From NCBI RefSeq assembly GCF_016862795.1, contig NZ_BONQ01000122.1, positions 1 through 64,000 of the forward strand: DNA of 64,000 nucleotides, in the 5' to 3' direction. The notes under the pieces are model-generated. The model did not search any database, was not told where the DNA came from, and was given only the letters and a program-made list of their open reading frames with translations. The stretch is from Dactylosporangium siamense (GTDB lineage: Bacteria; Actinomycetota; Actinomycetes; Mycobacteriales; Micromonosporaceae). Each line of letters opens with the position of its first letter. The stretch's first letter is position 1. The translations under genes and the position numbers were made by a program. Below are positions 34,201 to 42,233 of this stretch, piece after piece.

Positions 34201-34888
34201 ACGCGGCGGGGGCCTCGACGTGGGCGTTGTGGCCGAGGCCAGGGAGGTCGACGGCGTCCGGGACCAGCGCCGTGAGCTGGTCCCGGCTGACCATGGGATC
34301 GTGCTCGCCACGGGCGAGGACGACCTGGACGGGCGCGGCGGCCAGCAGTGGGGCGACGGCGGGGTCGCCGACCGCGAACGTCCTCGGGTCGTGGGTGGTC
34401 CGCCAGCCGTCGCCGTCCCGGGTGAGCGCCGCGGCGGGCACGTCATCCTGCAGGCCGACGAGGCCGGCGACCCGCTGGAAGCGGGTTGCGGCGTCCTCCC
34501 GGGTCGGGTGGATGATCGGCGGCTTCCTGGCCAGAGCGGCGGCACGGTCGAGTTCCCCGCCGGTCCAGGCGACCTTGATCCCGAGGCCGACGACGGCGCG
34601 GACCCCGGGCACGCGGGCGAGGTGCAGCCCGATCACCCCGCCGAACGAGTGCCCGACCACGACGGTGCCGCGCGGGTCGACCAGCCCGGCGACGGCGTCG
34701 GCCACGGTGCCGAACGTGTATCCGTCCAGCCACGCCGAACCTCCGTGCCCCGGCAGGTCGGGTGCCACCCACGCCCGGTCGAGCAGCGCGGTCAGGCCGT
34801 CCCACACGTCCGCCGTCGCGCCGAGGCCGTGCAGCAGCAGGACCGTCGGCGCGCCGGAGCCGCCGCGGAGCACTCGAAGACCGGTCAC
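34172..34888 (-). CDS. alpha/beta hydrolase
   Basis: A 238-residue alpha/beta hydrolase. The oxyanion region is LLLHGLGATADVWDGL, the nucleophile elbow GHSFGGVIGL holds the serine, the acid is in ARGEHDPMV, and the histidine in GLGHNAHVEAP. The GTG at 34888 is the chosen start; a few extra in-frame codons upstream are possible. The 3' end lies within a 70-bp tandem repeat. Substrate unknown; short length fits small esterases or lactonases. Confidence 0.82.
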   Translation of the reverse strand: MTGLRVLRGGSGAPTVLLLHGLGATADVWDGLTALLDRAWVAPDLPGHGGSAWLDGYTFGTVADAVAGLVDPRGTVVVGHSFGGVIGLHLARVPGVRAVVGLGIKVAWTGGELDRAAALARKPPIIHPTREDAATRFQRVAGLVGLQDDVPAAALTRDGDGWRTTHDPRTFAVGDPAVAPLLAAAPVQVVLARGEHDPMVSRDQLTALVPDAVDLPGLGHNAHVEAPAALLPVLAPLR

Positions 34889-35171
34889 CCCGACAGCATC
34901 CCGCACGCGGGCCCGGCCGTGGGTCACCTGGCACCCGCTCGCAGCGTGAACGGGTGCCGAGGTCCGAGTGCGTGGGCCAGGACGGTGCCGGCCCGGGCGG
35001 CGTACGCGCGGCTCCGCGCCCCCTGCGCCCGGCTCAACCCGGCGTGCTCCCGCCGCCGCACCAGCTGCAACCGCCGCCGCACCAAGATGCAACCGCCGCC
35101 GCGCGGCGAAGGTCCGCCCAAACGCAAGGCAGGCCCGCCCAAGCGCAAGGCAGGCCCGCCCGGCCGCAGAG
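34889..35171. other. non-coding interval with short repeats
   Basis: No credible gene is seen. The interval contains a 21-bp direct repeat (about 35115-35165, core CGCCCAAGCGCAAGGCAGGC) and GC-rich CCGCCGCAC runs. Open frames on the minus strand are arginine-rich shadows. The candidate small exported peptide gene lies immediately to its right. Confidence 0.5.
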
Positions 35172-35297
35172 CTACGCGTCGAGGAACGGCTCGGAGTGGT
35201 TGAAGCTGGTGCCGGGGGCGGCGGTGACGGCGATCAGGCCGGCGGTCGCCGCCAGGGTCCAGACGATGCGCTTGAGTGCGTGCCGCAAGGGCGACAC
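35172..35297 (-). CDS. candidate 41-residue exported peptide
   Basis: From GTG 35297 (or TTG 35288) to the TAG at 35172 the frame encodes a basic start (SPLRHALKRI), a hydrophobic core (VWTLAATAGLIAVTAA) and a short polar tail (PGTSFNHSEPFLDA). This is the shape of a signal peptide with an AXA-like cleavage site and a tiny mature peptide, or of a single-span membrane peptide. The ribosome site is weak. Neighbouring frames look random, while this segment does not. Not matched to a known family. Confidence 0.42.
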   Translation of the reverse strand: MSPLRHALKRIVWTLAATAGLIAVTAAPGTSFNHSEPFLDA

Positions 35298-35328
35298 GCA
35301 CCCGGGCAGGCCGACATTCAGGGCGGCC

Positions 35329-35961
35329 CTACCCGGCACAGGCGAGCAGGCGCGCGGTGACGCTGCCCGGCCAGGTGGCGGTGAGCGTGGGCGCGCCGTC
35401 CGGAACCGCCGGGTCATCCGTCAGGACCCGGATGACGGTCAGGTTGAGGGAGTCCGTTGCGATGAGCGTCGGGTCGGTGTCCGCCACCCGAAGGACCCCG
35501 GTGACGGCGGGGACCGCGGCGCCGGCGCGGCCGCTGCCGGTGGCCTGCAGCTCGTTGGCGCGGGCCTGCCGGACGCCGTCGACCTCGAACTCCTCGACGG
35601 CCTGACCGGCCCCGGTGAGGATGATGGTGGCCAGGGCGGCGGCGTAGACGGGGTCGCCGGCGGCGTCGTACACCCAGCGGGTGCCGAGGACCGAGTGCTC
35701 GGTGGTGCCGATGAGCCAGCGCTCGGCACCGGCCAGCGGGGCGTCGCGGTAGGTGAGCGGGACCTGCAGCACCGGCCCGTCGCCGGCCCGGACCAGCATC
35801 GTCTCGACGCCGACCGCGCCGGCGGGATCGTCCAGACGGAACGCACCGACCTTCGCCAGGTCGGGTTCGGCGGGGCCGGTGTACCAGCTCCGGGTGGGCA
35901 GCCACGCGTTCAGCAGTTCGAGTTTGGACGGCGTCAGGTCCGCCCGGTGCAACAGCGCCAT
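35329..35961 (-). CDS. stand-alone maltokinase N-terminal cap-like domain protein
   Basis: A 210-residue protein that resembles the N-terminal cap of actinobacterial maltokinases (Mak/Pep2): LLNAWLPTRSWYTGP, VPLTYRDAPLAGAERWLIG and EHSVLGTRWVYDAAGDPVY. The kinase catalytic domain is absent; the frame ends after the cap and no kinase gene follows. Such free caps are known in actinobacteria with undefined function. It is upstream on the minus strand of the candidate small exported peptide. Confidence 0.78.
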   Translation of the reverse strand: MALLHRADLTPSKLELLNAWLPTRSWYTGPAEPDLAKVGAFRLDDPAGAVGVETMLVRAGDGPVLQVPLTYRDAPLAGAERWLIGTTEHSVLGTRWVYDAAGDPVYAAALATIILTGAGQAVEEFEVDGVRQARANELQATGSGRAGAAVPAVTGVLRVADTDPTLIATDSLNLTVIRVLTDDPAVPDGAPTLTATWPGSVTARLLACAG

Positions 35962-35977
35962 GATCGCATGGTAGCGA

Positions 35978-36430
35978 TCACGAGAGGGTGAACAGCAGCT
36001 CGGCGATGCCGTCGTCGCCGGTGACGGGTGGGCCGGCCGGGTGGAAGCCGCACTTGCGCAGGACCCGGATCGAGCCGGCGTTGGCGACGGCCACGTATGC
36101 GTGCACCGGGCGGTCCGGCAGCACCTCCAGCAGTCGCCCGAGCGCGGCGGTGGCGACGCCGCGGCCCCAGTGCTCCCGGCCGATCCAGTAGCCGACCAGT
36201 CGCTGTCCCGACTGCTCCCAGCTCACGACGTTGCCGGCCACCTCGCCGCCGGCGAGGACGGTGCGCAGGACGTTGGACGGATCGGCGCGGATCCGGGTCC
36301 AGTGGGCGACGAACGCGGCGTGGTCCCGTGGGGTCATCGCCGCCATCTCGGCCGCCGATGGGTCCTGCTGGTGGACGAAGAACGTCTCCACGTCATCGTC
36401 CCGCACGGACCTGAGCTCGATGTCGTCCAT
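35978..36430 (-). CDS. GNAT family N-acetyltransferase (RimJ/RimL type)
   Basis: A 150-residue acetyltransferase. The acetyl-CoA loop is REHWGRGVATAALGRLL and the closing segment is VAVANAGSIRVLRKCGF. The ATG 36430 follows the upstream membrane-protein stop by one base, so both are probably cotranscribed. It belongs to the ribosomal-protein or small-molecule acetyltransferase group; target unknown. Confidence 0.82.
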   Translation of the reverse strand: MDDIELRSVRDDDVETFFVHQQDPSAAEMAAMTPRDHAAFVAHWTRIRADPSNVLRTVLAGGEVAGNVVSWEQSGQRLVGYWIGREHWGRGVATAALGRLLEVLPDRPVHAYVAVANAGSIRVLRKCGFHPAGPPVTGDDGIAELLFTLS

Positions 36431-36431
36431 G

Positions 36432-37442
36432 TCAGGCCATGGTAGTCGGGGACGGTGTGGGCGGGCCGCAGTCGTCGATGATGTCCAGGGCGTGGTCGGC
36501 CTGCAGATAGGCGTTGGGATCCTCGGTGTCGCTGGGGTTCGGGGTGGGTGCGGTGGCGGGCCGGGTCGGGGCCAGCAGACCCTTGCGGGCCGCGGCGCAG
36601 TCGACCCAGGCCCGGTAGCCGTCGGTGTCACCGATCCACATGCCCTTGTCGCCGGCGCGCAGGCGGCCGGTCGCCGGGAAGTCCCAGCGGATCTGGTCGT
36701 GCGCGACCGCCAGGGGGTTCCGGGTGTCGCCGGTGAAGGCGTAGACCCAGGCGAAGTTCGTGGTGACCTGCAGGGTCTGGATCCCGTCGACGACGGCGGA
36801 CGCGAAGGTGACCCGCCCGCTGACCCGGACCTCCTCGTCGGGGTCGAGGTGAACGGCGGGGTCGATCCAGGTCGCGAGGGAGCTGAAGCTGGCGCCGTCG
36901 AACCAGGTCTTGACGTCCTTCGCCGAGTTGGGGGCGAGCAACGCCAGGAACGTCGACGGGTCGTGGCCGACGAGCATCTTCTGGTCCAACCGGCCGGCGA
37001 CGAGGGCCTTGCGGACCTGCTGCAGGGCGGCGTCGACCTGGGCGGCGGTGAACCCGGTGACGGCGGTCGCCGGCGGCAGGGTGATCCCGGCCTCGCCCTT
37101 CGGGTAGGTCGCGGCCGGGGTGCCTTCGAAGGCGTCGGTGGGCGCCGCGCTCGCCGAAGTGGTCGCCGAGACCCCGGACGGCACCGCCTGCGTCGGATAG
37201 GCGGAGGAGGAGCCAGCGGAAGAGGCACCCGGAAGGTACGCCTGCACCGTGGCCGCCAGCAGGAACACGGCGATCACAATGCCGGCGACCCACGCGACGG
37301 CCCGCGGCCGCCGGAGGCGCAACCCCGGGCGGGGCCGCCGGAAGCGGAACAGCAGGCGGAGCCGCCGGTGGCGATCGGCCCGTTTCGCCCGTCGTTCGGC
37401 CTGCTTGGCCCATTCTTCCAGCCCGTCGAAGGGGTCGCTCAT
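36432..37442 (-). CDS. membrane-anchored hypothetical protein
   Basis: A 336-residue protein. It has a highly basic cytoplasmic N-terminus (residues 10-48, rich in Arg), one TM helix (VAWVAGIVIAVFLLAATVQA), a Ser/Ala/Thr linker and an extracellular domain of about 220 residues with two cysteines (VDCAAARKG and DDCGPP). The extracellular domain is not a family I can name. Two ATG codons are adjacent at 37445 and 37442; the second is used. It is coupled to the acetyltransferase downstream. Confidence 0.72.
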   Translation of the reverse strand: MSDPFDGLEEWAKQAERRAKRADRHRRLRLLFRFRRPRPGLRLRRPRAVAWVAGIVIAVFLLAATVQAYLPGASSAGSSSAYPTQAVPSGVSATTSASAAPTDAFEGTPAATYPKGEAGITLPPATAVTGFTAAQVDAALQQVRKALVAGRLDQKMLVGHDPSTFLALLAPNSAKDVKTWFDGASFSSLATWIDPAVHLDPDEEVRVSGRVTFASAVVDGIQTLQVTTNFAWVYAFTGDTRNPLAVAHDQIRWDFPATGRLRAGDKGMWIGDTDGYRAWVDCAAARKGLLAPTRPATAPTPNPSDTEDPNAYLQADHALDIIDDCGPPTPSPTTMA

Positions 37443-37506
37443 CATGTGCTCCGGACAGAGGGTCGGCGGCACAGTATGCACGAGTCGATCTCCTCCGGAC
37501 GCCCCG

Positions 37507-38613
37507 TCAGGCGGCGAGCGCGAGCAGCCCCAGATCGTGCCCGGGCGGCGCGATGACGGCGATCCCGGCCGGCGGGTCCACCGAGGAGGGCACGGAGATG
37601 CTCGGCAGCCCGAACGCACTGGCGGGCACCGCGCACCGCAGCGTGTCGCGGCGCCACGTGTCGCGGGCCACGGGGCTCAGCTCGCGCGGGTGGCCCGGCC
37701 CGCCGGCGGGCAGGACCAGCCAGGCGTCGCGGTCGGCGAGGAGGTCCAGCAGCGCGGCCCGCTGCTCCGCCAGGTAGGCCCGGGCCGCGCTCTCCTCGGC
37801 GGCGGTGATGCTCGCGCCGAAGCGGAACCGGTCCTCGATGTCGACGGCGAGGGCGCGCGGGTGGGCGGCGATCCACTCGCCGTGGGCCCGCCACGCCTCG
37901 GCCGCCTGCACCTGCCGGAACGCCAGCAGCAACGGATCCGGGTCGTCCCAGGTGGACAGTGTGACGGGAGCGACCGGCAGCCCGAACTGGGCGGCCGCCG
38001 GCGCGGCGGCGTCGACGGCCAGCAGCCGGGACGGCGGCGAGGCTGGGCCGTCGGGCAGCAGCACGGAGCCGACGAGGGCCAGGGTCGCGGCGGAGGCGGT
38101 GATCCAGCCGACGGTGTCGAACGACGGTGCGAGCGGCAGGACGCCGTCGGTCGGCACCGCGCCGTGGGTGGGGCGCAGGCCGTAGAGGCCGCAGCAGGCG
38201 GCGGGGACCCGGATCGAGCCGCCGGTGTCGGTGCCGAGGCCGATGTCGGCGTGGCCGGTCGCGACCGCCGAGGCCGGGCCGCTGGAGGAGCCGCCGGTGA
38301 CCAGGTCCGGTGCCGCCGGGTTGGGCGGGGCACCATAGTGGACGTTCGTGCCCGACAGGGAGTAGGCGAGCTCGTCGGTGTGGACGATGCCCTGGATGGT
38401 GGCGCCCGCGGCGCGCAGCCGGGCGACGGCGGGGGCGTCGGCCGCGGCGGGCAGGGCGGACGCGAGCCAGGTGGGGTTGCCGCCGCCGACGGCGAAGCCG
38501 GTGACCTGGAAGAGGTCCTTGACCGCGACCCGCAGGCCGTCGAGGGGTCCGTGCCCGGTGGCCGGGGCCAGGGGCATCCCCTTCACCCGCCAGACAGAGG
38601 GGTCAGCGCTCAT
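37507..38613 (-). CDS. amidase signature family protein
   Basis: A 368-residue amidase. The Ser-cisSer-Lys triad is present: Lys32 in VAVKDLFQ, the serines in TGGSSSGPASA (about 109-111) and the nucleophile near residue 133 in GTDTGGSIRVPA. It is shorter than the usual 450-500 residues, having a compact C-terminal half. ATG 38613 is used; five more in-frame codons exist upstream. Substrate unknown; in this size class aryl-acyl or small amides are common. Confidence 0.83.
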   Translation of the reverse strand: MSADPSVWRVKGMPLAPATGHGPLDGLRVAVKDLFQVTGFAVGGGNPTWLASALPAAADAPAVARLRAAGATIQGIVHTDELAYSLSGTNVHYGAPPNPAAPDLVTGGSSSGPASAVATGHADIGLGTDTGGSIRVPAACCGLYGLRPTHGAVPTDGVLPLAPSFDTVGWITASAATLALVGSVLLPDGPASPPSRLLAVDAAAPAAAQFGLPVAPVTLSTWDDPDPLLLAFRQVQAAEAWRAHGEWIAAHPRALAVDIEDRFRFGASITAAEESAARAYLAEQRAALLDLLADRDAWLVLPAGGPGHPRELSPVARDTWRRDTLRCAVPASAFGLPSISVPSSVDPPAGIAVIAPPGHDLGLLALAA

Positions 38614-38677
38614 CGAAGCAACACCCACCTAAACCAAAAACATGAGCCTAGCGCCCGCGGGGGAAAGACACAGCGGT

Positions 38678-39490
38678 TCACCAGTCCGGCGTCCCGAGCC
38701 AGGTGGCTTTGGCGAGCGCGTTCTGCCCCGCCGCGTTGGGGTGGAAGAAGTCCTGCGCGCTGACCATGTCGAGGCTGAACGCGACCCGGTGCGCCGCGCC
38801 GCCGTCGTCCTTGCACCGCGCGCCGTAGGCCTTGCACGCCGCGACGAGCTGGGTGTTGTACGCGTCGATGCGCTCCCGGAACGCCTTGCGGCGGGCGGTG
38901 TCGGCGGGCGCGGTGGAGGTGGGCGCGGCGAGCAGCGCCTGGCAGATCCCGAAGGACCAGGCCTTCACCGCGACGTCCCTGGTGCGCCCGATCTCCCAGA
39001 GGTGGTAGATGTCCGGGACGCTCACCACGAGGATCCGCGCCTGCGGCAGGCCCTGCTTGAGCACGGCGAGGGCGTCGTCGACCTGGCGGCGGAACGTGTC
39101 GACCGGGGTCATGTCGGCGATGGTGGGGCGGCACGCGTCGTTGGCGCCGATGAGGACGGTGACGTAGGCGGCCTTCGCGGTGACGGCGGTGCGGGCCTGC
39201 CCGGCGAGGGCGTCCGCGCGGGCCCTGTCCTCGGCGGCGTTGTGGCCGCGAAGGCCCGGGTTGGCCTTCCGCAACCGCCGGTAATGACTGTCGACCCGCG
39301 TGCCGTCGCCGGTGGACCACGAGTTGCGTGGGCAGGGGGCCGGCGCGAGGCAGGAGGAGAAGGCGGTGGTCACCGAGTCGCCCAGGGCCGCCATGGACAT
39401 GGCGGCACCGGAAGGGGCGGGTCCGGCGGTGCCGCCGCCCTCACAGGCGAGCGCCAGCACGGCGAGGCCCGCGAAGAGCAGCACCCACAC
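38678..39490 (-). CDS. secreted SGNH/GDSL lipase-esterase
   Basis: A 270-residue exported hydrolase. The N-terminus is a lipoprotein-type signal (LLFAGLAVLALAC) and the SGNH blocks follow: ALGDSVTTAF (Ser nucleophile), a glycine in the middle block, IGANDAC (Asn) and DFFHPNAAGQ (His). Several cysteine pairs suggest disulfides, as in extracellular actinobacterial lipases. It should act on lipids or acylated sugars outside the cell. Confidence 0.85.
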   Translation of the reverse strand: MWVLLFAGLAVLALACEGGGTAGPAPSGAAMSMAALGDSVTTAFSSCLAPAPCPRNSWSTGDGTRVDSHYRRLRKANPGLRGHNAAEDRARADALAGQARTAVTAKAAYVTVLIGANDACRPTIADMTPVDTFRRQVDDALAVLKQGLPQARILVVSVPDIYHLWEIGRTRDVAVKAWSFGICQALLAAPTSTAPADTARRKAFRERIDAYNTQLVAACKAYGARCKDDGGAAHRVAFSLDMVSAQDFFHPNAAGQNALAKATWLGTPDW

Positions 39491-39491
39491 A

Positions 39492-40007
39492 TTACGTGTC
39501 CAGCTCGTGACGATTGGCTAAGCGTAGCCGCTTCAGCAGCGCCATCTCCAGCTCCTCCGGCAGTTGGAAGAAGCCTTCCTCGGTGAGCAGCCGGTGCGCG
39601 TCGTTCGGCCGGTACGACATCGGCACCAGCATCCCGTCGCGCACCTCGACACTGCCGATGACGTCGTGCGAAGGGACGTCGCCGGTGAGGTCGGGGGTGC
39701 GGGCGTCGAGCACGTCGACCCAGCCGTGCCCGTCGACGAGCGCGGCCTGCTCGCGCAGGCCGTGCACGACGAAGATGTCGTCGGCGATCGTCTCGTGCAG
39801 GAACCGCACGAACGTCGGGTTCTCCTCGAAGTGGTCGGGCTGCATCGCGCCCGGGCCGTCGACCCCGACGGCGAGGAGCCCGACGACGGCCTCCGCCGAC
39901 AGCCCGTGCCCGGCCACGTCGTCCGGCTCGAGAGGAGACACCAGATGGCGCAGCACCGAGCCCACGTACACCTCGTACACGAAGAACGAACGCTTATCGG
40001 TCTCCAC
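39492..40007 (-). CDS. conserved hypothetical protein
   Basis: A 171-residue soluble protein starting at GTG 40007 behind a GGAAG ribosome site. It is acidic, with a central FLHETIADDIFVVHGLREQ segment. I do not recognise the family. Its start lies 14 bases inside the upstream acetyltransferase gene, so the two are translationally coupled. Confidence 0.65.
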   Translation of the reverse strand: METDKRSFFVYEVYVGSVLRHLVSPLEPDDVAGHGLSAEAVVGLLAVGVDGPGAMQPDHFEENPTFVRFLHETIADDIFVVHGLREQAALVDGHGWVDVLDARTPDLTGDVPSHDVIGSVEVRDGMLVPMSYRPNDAHRLLTEEGFFQLPEELEMALLKRLRLANRHELDT

Positions 40008-40503
40008 GGAGCTTCCCGTAGACCAGGACATCGCGCCACGCGCCGTCGCGGAACTCCGCGGAGCGCAGGATGCCCTCGCTGAGGAACCCGACCTTCTCCA
40101 GGGCCTTCTGCTCGGGGATGTTCTCCGGCTGGGTCCGGGCCTCGATCCGCGGCGCGGCGCTGTTGGCGAACAGGTAGTCGCACAGCAGCGTCTGCGCCCG
40201 CCAGCCGACACCGCGGCCGCGCCACTCGGGCAGCAGGATGATGCCGATGCTCCAGTACCGCGACCACCCGCTGCCGCTGGCCTCCCAGCTGACGAAGCCG
40301 GCGGCGGTCTCGTCGGCCTCGACCATGAGCCGGCCGTCGTGCTCGCCGAGGAAGCCGTCCTCCGCGAACCGCCTGGCCGGGCCGGTCGGCTCGCGGTAAC
40401 CCGACCAGGCCGGTCCGGCCAGTCCGGGCTCCGTCACGAACCTCCGGAACATCCCCAGATCGCTCTCGACCACCGGTCGCAGCCGCACCCAGGTCTTGTT
40501 CAA
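39994..40503 (-). CDS. GNAT family N-acetyltransferase (RimJ/RimL type)
   Basis: A 169-residue acetyltransferase with the acetyl-CoA loop LPEWRGRGVGWRAQTLL and the closing NIPEQKALEKVGFLSEG. The N-terminus MNKTWVRLRPVVESDL is typical of the family. It overlaps the following hypothetical gene and is likely to share its transcript. Target unknown. Confidence 0.82.
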   Translation of the reverse strand: MNKTWVRLRPVVESDLGMFRRFVTEPGLAGPAWSGYREPTGPARRFAEDGFLGEHDGRLMVEADETAAGFVSWEASGSGWSRYWSIGIILLPEWRGRGVGWRAQTLLCDYLFANSAAPRIEARTQPENIPEQKALEKVGFLSEGILRSAEFRDGAWRDVLVYGKLRGDR

Positions 40504-40665
40504 CTCGCCTCACCTCGCTCAGCCAGCCGCTTGCGCGCCACACGCAAGATCGTCCGCCATCCTCGCCGATGATCGCGGCGATCGCCATCCGTCCAACCGC
40601 CGGGAAAGGCCATCTGCCGGGAGAGGCCGACCGCCGGTAGATCGGCCACGCTACCGTCTGGGGCC

Positions 40666-41097
40666 ATGCCCGTCGATGCCTTCGCCCACACGTTCGCCGT
40701 GGCCGCCCGGCCCGCCACGGTCTACGCACACCTGGCCGACCCGCGTTCCTACGTGGGGCTGTCCCCGCTCGTCGTCGCCGTCCGCGACGTGCGGACCGAC
40801 GGCGACCAGGTCACCTATGTGGCGCTGGAACGCTTCCGCTTCTACACCAACCCGATCCGCGTGACGATGACCCTCGACCCGGAGGCGCCCTCGGTGGTGA
40901 GCGCGGTCGTCTCCCCCGGCCGGGTCCGGCTACGGGCCGCGGTGACGTTGACGCCGTCCGGAGACGGCACCGAGGTCACCGAGTCGATCACGGTCGAGTC
41001 GCCGTCGTTGCTGCGGCGGTACGTCCTGCGCCAGGCCCGTGCCGTGCAGCTCAAGCGGGCCGCCGAGCTGACCCGCCGGATGGCCGCTACCGGGTGA
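40666..41097 (+). CDS. SRPBCC/START-like domain protein
   Basis: A 143-residue protein with the hydrophobic-cavity fold of polyketide cyclase/START proteins: [17 protein letters not shown] at the start, an alternating beta region with [19 protein letters not shown], and a long C-terminal helix. ATG 40666 is used. It is likely to bind a hydrophobic ligand. The 3' end overlaps the convergent oxidoreductase gene by 11 bases. Confidence 0.78.
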   Translation: MPVDAFAHTFAVAARPATVYAHLADPRSYVGLSPLVVAVRDVRTDGDQVTYVALERFRFYTNPIRVTMTLDPEAPSVVSAVVSPGRVRLRAAVTLTPSGDGTEVTESITVESPSLLRRYVLRQARAVQLKRAAELTRRMAATG

Positions 41098-42094
41098 GGT
41101 GCGGGGCGACGTGCTCCCGGATCAGCTCGAACGAGCGGGCGCGGGCATCGACGTCGTACACCATGCAGGTCAGCATGAACTCGTCGGCCTCCGTGCGCCG
41201 CAGCAGCTCGGTCAGCTGCTCACGGACGGTCGAAGGGGAGCCGAGGGCCTGGCCGTCGCGACGATCGAGGATGAACTCGCGCTCCCGGTCGCTGTACGGG
41301 TACGCCGCCGCCTCCTCCGGCGTGGCCATGGCCTCCGGACGGCCGGAGCGCAACCGCAGGAACGACAGCTGGCTCGGGCCGGCGAGGAACTCGGCCTCCT
41401 CGTCGGTCGGGGCGGCGACCGCGCTGACGGCGACCATCGCGTAGGGGGCGTCCAGCCACTGCGACGGCCGGAAGCTGTCGCGGTAGAGCTTCAGCGCCGG
41501 CAGCGTGTTGGCGCTGGAGAAGTGGTGCGCGAAGGAGAACGGCAGCCCGAGCAGGCCGGCCAGCTGCGCGCTGAAGCCGCTCGAGCCGAGCAGCCACACG
41601 TCGGGCTTGTCGCCGCGCCCGGGTGAGGCGAGGATGCGCTGCTGCTCGTCGTCGCCGGTGAAGTAGGCGATGAGGTCCTGCAGCTCTTCCGGGAAGTTCT
41701 CCGCCGACAGGCCGTCCATGGTGCGGCGCAGCGCGAGCGCCGTGTACTGGTCGGTGCCGGGTGCCCGGCCGATGCCCAGGTCGACGCGGCCCGGGTGCAG
41801 GGCCTCGAGGGTGCCGAACTGCTCCGCGACGACGAGCGGCGCGTGGTTGGGCAGCATGACCCCGCCGGAGCCGACGCGGATCGTGGACGTCGCGGCGGCC
41901 AGGTGCGCCAGCAGCACCGCGGGTGAGGAGCTCGCGATCGCCGGCATGTTGTGGTGCTCGGCGACCCAGAACCTGCGGTATCCGAGTGCCTCGACGCGTC
42001 TGGCCAGCTCCGTCGTGTTGCGCAGGGCATCACCGGTGGACGCGTAGGCGGCCCGGGGCGCGACGTCAAGGACGGAAAGCGGAATCTCGGTCAC
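41087..42094 (-). CDS. LLM-class flavin-dependent oxidoreductase
   Basis: A 335-residue bacterial-luciferase-like oxidoreductase. Typical segments are [56 protein letters not shown] and a C-terminal [15 protein letters not shown]. The EHHNM signature places it in the alkanal monooxygenase-related group that uses free FMNH2. The flavin reductase at 9657 is distant and cannot be assumed to be its partner. Confidence 0.86.
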   Translation of the reverse strand: MTEIPLSVLDVAPRAAYASTGDALRNTTELARRVEALGYRRFWVAEHHNMPAIASSSPAVLLAHLAAATSTIRVGSGGVMLPNHAPLVVAEQFGTLEALHPGRVDLGIGRAPGTDQYTALALRRTMDGLSAENFPEELQDLIAYFTGDDEQQRILASPGRGDKPDVWLLGSSGFSAQLAGLLGLPFSFAHHFSSANTLPALKLYRDSFRPSQWLDAPYAMVAVSAVAAPTDEEAEFLAGPSQLSFLRLRSGRPEAMATPEEAAAYPYSDREREFILDRRDGQALGSPSTVREQLTELLRRTEADEFMLTCMVYDVDARARSFELIREHVAPHLTR

Positions 42095-42132
42095 AAACCA
42101 TGGTCAACAGCGGCGGGCCCTCGAATGTTCCC

Positions 42133-42224
42133 GTGACGAGGACCACGGGCCCGCCCCCTGGCAGGGACGGGCCGCGCGGTGACGAAGACCACGGCCCGCC
42201 CCTGGCCGGGACGGGCCGCGCGGG
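42133..42224. repeat. 46-bp direct repeat in intergenic region
   Basis: Two adjacent 46-base copies start at 42133 and 42179 with few mismatches (core GTGACGAGGACCACGGGCC, then a GGGACGGGCCGCGCG end). They sit between two minus-strand genes, just beyond the stop of the exported vWA protein gene. GC-rich inverted segments inside each copy could form hairpins, so a duplicated terminator is plausible. Confidence 0.6.
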
Positions 42225-42233
42225 GCGGGAAGG

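Noticed and set aside
34924-35301. 125-codon minus-strand frame
   Set aside because: It is Arg-rich, overlaps the better candidate peptide in another frame and includes the 21-bp repeat region.
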